A DNA stretch of 64,000 bases from Chitinophagales bacterium (lineage in GTDB: Bacteria > Bacteroidota > Bacteroidia > Chitinophagales > LD1). Shown here piece after piece: positions 59,901 through 64,000 of the stretch; position 1 is the stretch's first letter, and the number at the start of each line of letters is the position of its first letter. The notes beneath the pieces are model-generated. The model saw nothing but the letters and a program-made list of their open reading frames with translations. It was not told the DNA's origin and did no database searches. Location of the stretch: NCBI GenBank assembly GCA_016786765.1, contig JAEUUZ010000059.1, forward strand, positions 1 to 64,000. Reading direction: 5' to 3'. The translations under genes were made by a program, and so were the position numbers.

Positions 59901-60199
59901 ATCGATCCAACCAACTGTCCTTTCGTGTTTTTTCCTAAATAAAAATTTAATCGCGAACCAATCGGAATATTCAATTCCTCAAAAAAGATGTCGATATCAA
60001 ACTGGCTATGAAAAGTAGTGATAAAATACTCGTTCAATAAAGGTCCCTCTTTCCCTCCATTATCATAGAATGTTCCTCCTGCAACATTGTAATCGCGTTC
60101 CTTCCCTAGTGTATATTCTTTTTTATCGGCTTGGCCGAAAACAGAGGCGTTGAAAATCTGAAAAACTAAAAAGCAAACGAAGTATAATTTCTTCATCAT
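53933..60199 (-). CDS. T9SS type B cargo: very long protein with SprB-like and Ig-like repeats
   Basis: 2088 residues. Signal peptide (ASVFGQ). The N-terminal part has a surface-associated domain (YAIPLCQNLTA) and a Cys-rich region; SprB-type repeats follow (for example ATCGLANGSATTTVSGG, SPYTYTWSN). The C-terminal third has at least seven Ig-like repeats with the same LTC...W-S-N-G...TYTVTATDP pattern as the neighbour. A CHU_C sorting domain (VPSAFTPNNDGTNDVFEIFG; MTIFNRWGEKVFESSD) ends it. SprB of Flavobacterium johnsoniae is the gliding adhesin; here motility is only possible, not shown. Confidence 0.9.
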   Translation of the reverse strand: MMKKLYFVCFLVFQIFNASVFGQADKKEYTLGKERDYNVAGGTFYDNGGKEGPLLNEYFITTFHSQFDIDIFFEELNIPIGSRLNFYLGKNTKGQLVGSISHYDKIANITGKEITIEYIPTNSINKTISNFRGLIIPSSNGSNQRGSSRSQPESDCPYAIPLCQNLTAVALAGQYTDLGAVSDDAGGCYGGTGSGGSVWYSFQPQTDGPLDFTITPSGSTDYDFVLWDVTAGCASNQRQEISCNYSLITGATGLSSTLCSQAGGSCSPNDCSTDSKGSDCNKFNRRPNVLASHKYAVCINFYSGSNDGFNIQFKNEASSVTITDITPPTILNATANSCPSATQFKLRFSEYIDCSTLQAADLTLPGHTVTITNTNCANGVSNTVDVTISPALTTGTYSLHGQDILDLCGNNMNSNFSIVIGANPTPTISANKTTCKSPGFLGIGFTYSPASQSLTAGGGTFYQWSDGQIGATVSVAPTTTTVYTVTVTQGACPATANVSVTVETAPVVSIPDQNFCAGQSRTLTASGGGTYQWYTGPSLFGNGTAIAAPAGTAAVLNATPSATTTYRVIVTSPGGCKGQDDVTLTLVTTNCCNASITPVSLCANDAPVTLAVGTAGGTFSGPGITNTTTGVFDPTVAGVGSHKIFYQLGCGKDSAIITVTGCSAVHVCRETNGNLTVSGGTAPFTWSVWDSVGRTCSGIVIFGNCTGTWVKTMGWKTFGGGATTVTPPVGKDTIKVVDGAGTTVNIYSVASVPPCSSCPSITVNTTPTNATCGLANGSATTTVSGGVSPYTYTWSNSGGSNSSITNMNAGTYTVTVKDVNLCSATANVTIGSSANPTATSTKTDATCNGANNGTVTVTASGGTGSLTYTWSPNVSTTSSASALAPNTYSVTVKDANNCTVVTSQTITQPTAITIATSSTTATCGASNGSATASPSGGTGAYTYTWTGGTTTATATNLAAGTYSVTVKDASVCSAVGSAIVSSTTSITTTMTASPSGCGTPTGKAKVTVTAGAGPFTYLWSNGQTADSATALSTGYVKVTVTGAGGCTKVDSILVPSSATLPNINAGVDTALNCIRTSITLQATSSTAGVTFAWSNGINTANNTVNSANTYTVTATDPNNGCTASDAVVVSMNNVIPNANAVVVQPSCSNPNGSISLNPSLGTPPYNYSWSTNAGVGNVNAATGLGAGSYTVSITSADGCEKDTTITIVTPPTAITIQGAVVNTLACHETTGTIGTVLVSGGTAPYNYVYAPQSNLSATTSIPTLPYNGVAIGDYVLTVSDNFGCSDTFWFSVTRQDLLLNPVQASPESCIGASNGVINNAVPFYGTAPYQLGYAPTTNPSAITPVTGFPVNGMTPGTYIMYATDSKGCTDSAWFSIGASITPCCTHSLAATVSQPTCANNDGAIDMTVSGALGMLTYAWGNGETTEDLSNLASGTYYVTVTDDITNCSKDTSFVLFPPSPPIVDAGLDVTLTCVLLNTNLTATSTTTGATFTWSNGTNAASTLVSTANTYTVTATDPSNGCTASDAVDVTLDNAIPNVNAGADVLLTCVVTNTSLQATSTTAGVTYAWSNGINTADNLVSSPNVYTVTATNPSNGCTISDAVDVTQNISTPNVDAGLDQELSCTTSSATLTGTSSTGGVSYAWSGPGTITNGNTATASVNVSGNYTLVVTDPTNGCSTSDVVVVTPNVNSPNINAGLDQVLTCVTTTASLNATSTTPGVTFLWSDGTANASTTVNAATTYSVTATDPNNGCQAVDQVVVSQNIATPDVNAGADATLTCLITSIPLNATSTISGATFAWSNGTAGAATTVTSPNTYTVTATNPVNGCTASDDVLINANGVPLISIVSGDNPCPDVAKGYINTNVSGGVEPYTYLWSNGATSPSLKGLHGGTYHVTVTDANGCSLSQTIQIIEGDSLSITNLTSVQIPLGETIQLNPIVNGANAPLSYSWNPAVYLSCSNCSNPIVNTVNSISYGLLVVDTNGCKAESQVSIIIVPDYQIYVPSAFTPNNDGTNDVFEIFGNKKLWKELSMTIFNRWGEKVFESSDSKFAWDGTFHGVLQNPQIYVYQLRITFIDGYAMPLQKGSISLIR

Positions 60200-60372
60200 G
60201 GGTTTAGAATAGGTATTAACTGACGTTTAACGAATCTACCAACCTAACAATTATATAACAGAAAAAACAGGCTTTCCTTAACTTTTCAACCAGTGGCTAA
60301 ATATTCTCTTTTCAATGCCATTTTATTATCGTTTTTACTTTCTCCACATATTCCTTATCTTTATTCTGTATC

Positions 60373-61791
60373 ATGAGAAAGATTGTCCTCTTTTTGCAGT
60401 TGTTGCCTATTTACCTCTTTGCTCAAAACAATTTTTGGAGTAACAACGGTGCATTCGTTTCAATAAAAGATAAAGCTTATTTATCTGTTGTGGGCGATAT
60501 GCATAATCTACGCGGTGGATTATATGACAACACCGATTCTATCTTTCTAACAGGTGATTGGCGAAATGATGCAGGGAACAATGCCTTTACAGACATTGAT
60601 AGTGGCTATGTGTTTTTTCATGCGGCCGATCAAACCATTAAGGGAAACGATGAAACTTATTTTCACAACTTGGTGCTGAAAAATCAAGGCGTAAAATATG
60701 CCGTTTTGGATGCCAAGGTGGATGGTGTTTTAGATATGACCGATCGCGAATTTAGTGTGGATACGAATACCATTTGGGTACGCAATGCAGATTACGGGGC
60801 TGTTAAGCGAACAACCGGTTTCTTATCGAGTTGGAAAGATGGTGGACTTTTGCGTTACACCAACGCAACGAATACCTATTTATTTCCTGTGGGTTCTAAT
60901 TACATTACTTCGCGTTATCGTCCGGTAGAAATAACGCCAACATCCACCGATTCTAATATTTACAAAGCCCGTTTTGCTAATGTTGACCCCTCAACAGAAG
61001 GTTTTAGCCGAAATAATCGCTTTCACTTAGTATGTGAAGTTAACCCGAATTGGTATCACCGACTGTATCATCCCCAAGGCAACGACAGTGCCGAGATTGC
61101 TATTTTCTATGATGCCGCCAGCGATGGAGATTGGGATGATATCGTACATTGGCAACGGGTTCCGCAATGGGAAGCCATTTTCCGCGATACCATTTTGTCC
61201 GGTAGTCCATTCAACCGCATTTCGAAAACGCGATGGAATAATTTCCGTTTCTCTCCTTTTGCATTAGCGATTACCTCTCCTCCATTTGCAATTGCAGGGG
61301 TTGATACCATCATTTGGAAGTACGATACAATTCAGCTACAAGGCGCTGGCGGAAGTGCATTTAGTTGGCGCCAACCCTATAACATGATTTGTCCGAGCTG
61401 CCCCGATCCTTTGGTTCATCCTGAAAAAGACTATATCTATTATCTTACAGTATGGGATGACAAAGGCTGTGTGGATTACGACAGCTTGCGCATCTTAGTT
61501 CGCGATAAACCATTGGTGAAATTCTTTATCCCCGATGTAATTACACCTAATGGCGATGGCTACAACGATTATTGGCATATCCGCGATTTGGAACGATATA
61601 CCGATAATTCAGTCCAAATCATTAATCGTTGGGGCGATCAAGTATTTTATGAAAAGCCCTACAGTCAATCGTGGGTTGGGCGATACAAAGGTGAGCCTTT
61701 GCCTGAAGGAACCTACTATTACATCATTTATGTGAAGGATAATGAGGGAAAAGAAGTGCGTTTTGATGGCCCATTAACAATCGTGAAGTAG
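60373..61791 (+). CDS. T9SS type B cargo protein, no repeats
   Basis: 472 residues. Signal peptide (LLPIYLFAQN). The N-terminal half is beta-rich (FVSIKDKAYLSVVGDM; VLDMTDREFSVDTNTIWV), similar to cargo that sits on the cell surface. An Ig-like stretch with GADTI-type sequence (AIAGVDTIIWKYDTIQL) precedes the CHU_C domain (PDVITPNGDGYNDYWHI; VQIINRWGDQVFYE). It is 1 bp from the PorP/SprF gene, the usual operon pair of type B cargo. Confidence 0.85.
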   Translation: MRKIVLFLQLLPIYLFAQNNFWSNNGAFVSIKDKAYLSVVGDMHNLRGGLYDNTDSIFLTGDWRNDAGNNAFTDIDSGYVFFHAADQTIKGNDETYFHNLVLKNQGVKYAVLDAKVDGVLDMTDREFSVDTNTIWVRNADYGAVKRTTGFLSSWKDGGLLRYTNATNTYLFPVGSNYITSRYRPVEITPTSTDSNIYKARFANVDPSTEGFSRNNRFHLVCEVNPNWYHRLYHPQGNDSAEIAIFYDAASDGDWDDIVHWQRVPQWEAIFRDTILSGSPFNRISKTRWNNFRFSPFALAITSPPFAIAGVDTIIWKYDTIQLQGAGGSAFSWRQPYNMICPSCPDPLVHPEKDYIYYLTVWDDKGCVDYDSLRILVRDKPLVKFFIPDVITPNGDGYNDYWHIRDLERYTDNSVQIINRWGDQVFYEKPYSQSWVGRYKGEPLPEGTYYYIIYVKDNEGKEVRFDGPLTIVK

Positions 61792-61792
61792 G

Positions 61793-62761
61793 ATGAAAGA
61801 TACATTGCGATGGATTGCTTTTTTGTTCTTGAATGTTATTGTCACTGTTGCATCAGCGCAGCAAGTGGAAGAATTTTCTTTGATCCGTGAAAATGCCTTC
61901 ATCCTTAATCCGGCTCTTACCGGTAGTAAAGGCTGGCTCAGTGGAACAGCTACCTATCGAAAGCAGTTTACCAATATTCGCGAAGCGCCATACACCGCTT
62001 ATTTAGGGCTAGAAGGACAAATTGCCGATAAGAACGTTGGACTGGGCGGTTTTTTTATTCAAGATCAAACCGGACCAACCGGACAAACAGGATTTGGCAT
62101 TTCAGCTGCTTATCAGTTTCGATTTAATCAGCACGAATTGATGAACGAAGATCAAGTGCATTACAACACGTCTACACGCCACATGCTCACCATTGGTTTG
62201 GGCATTAGTGTGATGCAGTATCGTTTACGTGCCGATAAGCTAAATCCCGATGTACAGAACGATCCAAGTCTCTCCACATTACGTGGGGCTCAATATTTTC
62301 CGGATGCTTCATTGGGTATCTATTATCAATATCGCGAGTTTTTTTATGCCGGTTTTTCTGTACCACAATTGTTTGGATTGAACATTAAATATGGTGCAAC
62401 GAATGGCTACAGCGAGATTCGAAAAGTGCAGCATATCAATGTTTTGTTAGGAGGGAAAATTCTTTTTGGTGAATATGAACGCGTTGCCCTCGAACCGGTT
62501 GCCGCCTTGCGTTGGGTGAAAAATGCACCGTTACAAGCTGATATTGGGATGCGTGTAAAATTCATTAAAACGTTTTGGGTGGGAGCTACTTATCGAACAA
62601 AATCGAAAGTGCTCTTCGATGCAGGTTTTGAAATTCTAAAAGTTGGGCGAGTATGTTATTCTATGGATTTCGAAGTCTCTAAGCTGAGAAAAGATGCCGG
62701 TCTTTCGCATGAGGTTACCATTGCTTTTGTGATTAAGTCGGCTAAAAAGTACCGCTATTAA
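61793..62761 (+). CDS. PorP/SprF-family T9SS outer-membrane protein
   Basis: 322 residues. Signal peptide (VTVASAQQ), then FSLIRENAFILNPALTG, the family hallmark, and a beta-barrel with GLGGFFIQDQTGPTGQTGF. PorP/SprF proteins help secrete or anchor the specific type B cargo encoded next to them. The cargo gene lies 1 bp upstream, so the partner should be the 472-residue protein. It may also serve the two giant cargo proteins encoded to the left. Confidence 0.9.
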   Translation: MKDTLRWIAFLFLNVIVTVASAQQVEEFSLIRENAFILNPALTGSKGWLSGTATYRKQFTNIREAPYTAYLGLEGQIADKNVGLGGFFIQDQTGPTGQTGFGISAAYQFRFNQHELMNEDQVHYNTSTRHMLTIGLGISVMQYRLRADKLNPDVQNDPSLSTLRGAQYFPDASLGIYYQYREFFYAGFSVPQLFGLNIKYGATNGYSEIRKVQHINVLLGGKILFGEYERVALEPVAALRWVKNAPLQADIGMRVKFIKTFWVGATYRTKSKVLFDAGFEILKVGRVCYSMDFEVSKLRKDAGLSHEVTIAFVIKSAKKYRY

Positions 62762-62796
62762 ATGTCTTTTTTGCTAAAGACTATGTTGTTTCATGC

Positions 62797-64000
62797 ATGA
62801 ATAGAATTTCGTTTATTTCTTTTTCAAAGTGCATCTTCACAGGAATTGCAGCGATGCTTATCGTGGCTATTGTACTGAACCTCATTTTCCCTTTGCCCGA
62901 TAAAATTGATTATTCTACAACAGTATATGCCGCTGATGGAACATTGTTGAATGCTTATTTGAGCAAAGACGATAAATGGCGCATTGCATCTGAAAAAAAC
63001 GAAATCAGCAAAGTATTACAAGTAGCATTGATGGCCAAAGAGGATAAGTATTTCCGTTACCATTTTGGCGTAAATCCTGTGGCTATTACAAAATCTGCAT
63101 TTGGGAATGTGTTTCATTTGAAACGGCTATCCGGTGCATCTACCATTACCATGCAAGTAGCGCGAATGTTGGAACATCGGCCCCGAACGATTTGGAGCAA
63201 ACTAGTAGAAGTTTTTCGCGCTGAACAATTAGAGTGGAAATATTCGAAAGATGAAATCTTGCAACTGTATTTTAATCTTGTACCTTATGGTGGCAATATT
63301 GAAGGGATTAAATCGGCTTCGTTAATTTACTTTCAAAAACCCCCACAACAACTGAGTTTGGCAGAAGCTGTAACCTTGTGTATTATTCCAAACCGACCGA
63401 ATGCTCACATACGTTATGGTGTTCCATTCTTAATTAAAGAGCGTAATCGATGGTTGCGAAAGTTTAAAGAAGAAAATACTTTTTCACCAAAAGCACTGGA
63501 TGAAGCCATGCTGGAACCACTGCAATTACAGCGTCACGAACTGCCTAAGTTTTCTCCGCATTTAGCGTATCGTTTGAAAAAATCCGGCTGCACAACCATC
63601 AAAACAAATATTCAGTTTAATCAACAACTCAAAATTGAGCAACTCACTCAAAATTATGTAGGCACGCTAAAAACATTGAATATCAAAAATGCTGCAGTTC
63701 TGGTTATCGATAATCGAAGTATGAAGGTAGTTGCTTATGTGGGTTCTGCCGATTATTACGATAAAACAGATGGCGGGCAAGTAGACGGAATACGCGCCAT
63801 TCGCGAACCGGGAAGTACGCTTAAACCATTGTTGTATGGACTTAGTTTCGATAAGGGTTTAATTACACCCAAAACTGTTTTGAAAGATATTCCTATCAAT
63901 ATCAATGGATTTAGTCCTGAAAATTTCGATAAATTGTTTCATGGTTATGTTACTGCCGAGTTTGCATTATCGAATTCTTTGAATATTCCTGCTGTATTAT
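62797..64000 (+). CDS. pbpC: Penicillin-binding protein 1C, 3' truncated
   Basis: The frame starts at ATG 62797 and runs off the right edge, giving 401 residues. A TM helix (~13-32) is followed by a GT51 transglycosylase domain: LMAKEDKYFRYHFGVNP with catalytic Glu82, GASTITMQVARML, and EILQLYFNLVPYGGN. The transpeptidase domain has begun: REPGSTLKPLLYG gives Ser340-x-x-Lys343, and SLN in LSNSLNIPAV is the second motif. It makes peptidoglycan in the periplasm. In many bacteria it sits beside the alpha-2-macroglobulin gene, which here is 46 kb away. Confidence 0.93.
   Translation, partial: MNRISFISFSKCIFTGIAAMLIVAIVLNLIFPLPDKIDYSTTVYAADGTLLNAYLSKDDKWRIASEKNEISKVLQVALMAKEDKYFRYHFGVNPVAITKSAFGNVFHLKRLSGASTITMQVARMLEHRPRTIWSKLVEVFRAEQLEWKYSKDEILQLYFNLVPYGGNIEGIKSASLIYFQKPPQQLSLAEAVTLCIIPNRPNAHIRYGVPFLIKERNRWLRKFKEENTFSPKALDEAMLEPLQLQRHELPKFSPHLAYRLKKSGCTTIKTNIQFNQQLKIEQLTQNYVGTLKTLNIKNAAVLVIDNRSMKVVAYVGSADYYDKTDGGQVDGIRAIREPGSTLKPLLYGLSFDKGLITPKTVLKDIPININGFSPENFDKLFHGYVTAEFALSNSLNIPAVL

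Noticed and set aside
49914-60199. Many open frames on the opposite strand of the giant repeat genes
   Set aside because: They are shadows of the low-complexity, Thr/Ser-rich coding sequence; none has a start context or known domain.
62764-62781. GTCTTT/AAAGAC hairpin after the PorP/SprF gene as a terminator
   Set aside because: Short, A/T-rich stem with no following T-run; the gap to pbpC is only 35 bp.

Overview
The window is chromosomal DNA from a member of the Bacteroidota. The evidence is type IX secretion (T9SS) cargo with type A and type B (CHU_C, gliding-motility-associated) C-terminal domains, a PorP/SprF protein, a SusC-type TonB-dependent receptor paired with a DUF4249 lipoprotein, LytTR/His_kinase two-component genes, Bacteroidota-type intergenic repeats, and few Shine-Dalgarno sequences. 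No plasmid, phage, IS, CRISPR, rRNA or tRNA signature was seen.

Layout. 1-5.2 kb: the 3' part of a giant collagen-like (Gly-X-Thr) surface protein with a C-terminal peptidase S74 chaperone domain, cut by the left edge. 5.2-10.6 kb (- strand): dnaE, a cytochrome P460-like lipoprotein and a T9SS-sorted thioredoxin-fold protein. 10.8-21.1 kb (+ strand): alpha-2-macroglobulin lipoprotein, an SCP2/alpha-methylacyl-CoA racemase fusion, phosphoglucose/phosphomannose isomerase, an RluD-type pseudouridine synthase and queA. 21.1-30.9 kb (- strand): a compact nitrite/NO respiration block transcribed in the order Rrf2 regulator, norC, norB, nirK-cytochrome c, SUMF1-fold protein, SCO, outer-membrane porin, ric, norQ, norD. 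It predicts NO2- to NO to N2O; no nosZ is present here. 31-36.5 kb (- strand): acyl-CoA synthetase, isochorismatase-fold hydrolase, an ILVBL/HACL2-like thiamine-diphosphate lyase, and bioA.

36.8-42.6 kb (- strand): a four-gene outer-membrane operon (small lipoprotein, TonB-dependent receptor, DUF4249 lipoprotein, and a 53-residue protein joined by an ATGA overlap), followed upstream by a LytS/LytT-like histidine kinase and LytTR regulator. Both transcription units carry the same 9-12-9 direct repeat upstream of their first gene, which suggests that the regulator controls itself and the operon. 42.6-47.1 kb: an orphan histidine kinase, an APC permease and a cation/proton antiporter. 47.1-47.8 kb and 49.8 kb hold Bacteroidota intergenic repeat elements. 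47.8-49.8 kb: a PhnP-like metallo-hydrolase, a small conserved-looking protein and an outer-membrane beta-barrel. 49.9-62.8 kb: three T9SS type B cargo proteins (two of them very long repeat proteins) and a PorP/SprF protein. The right edge cuts penicillin-binding protein 1C.

The points most worth following are two shared regulatory motifs (the LytTR direct repeat and a GGACAA-N2-TTGTC palindrome before both the Rrf2 gene and norC), three small genes that are easily missed, and the SCP2-racemase fusion.
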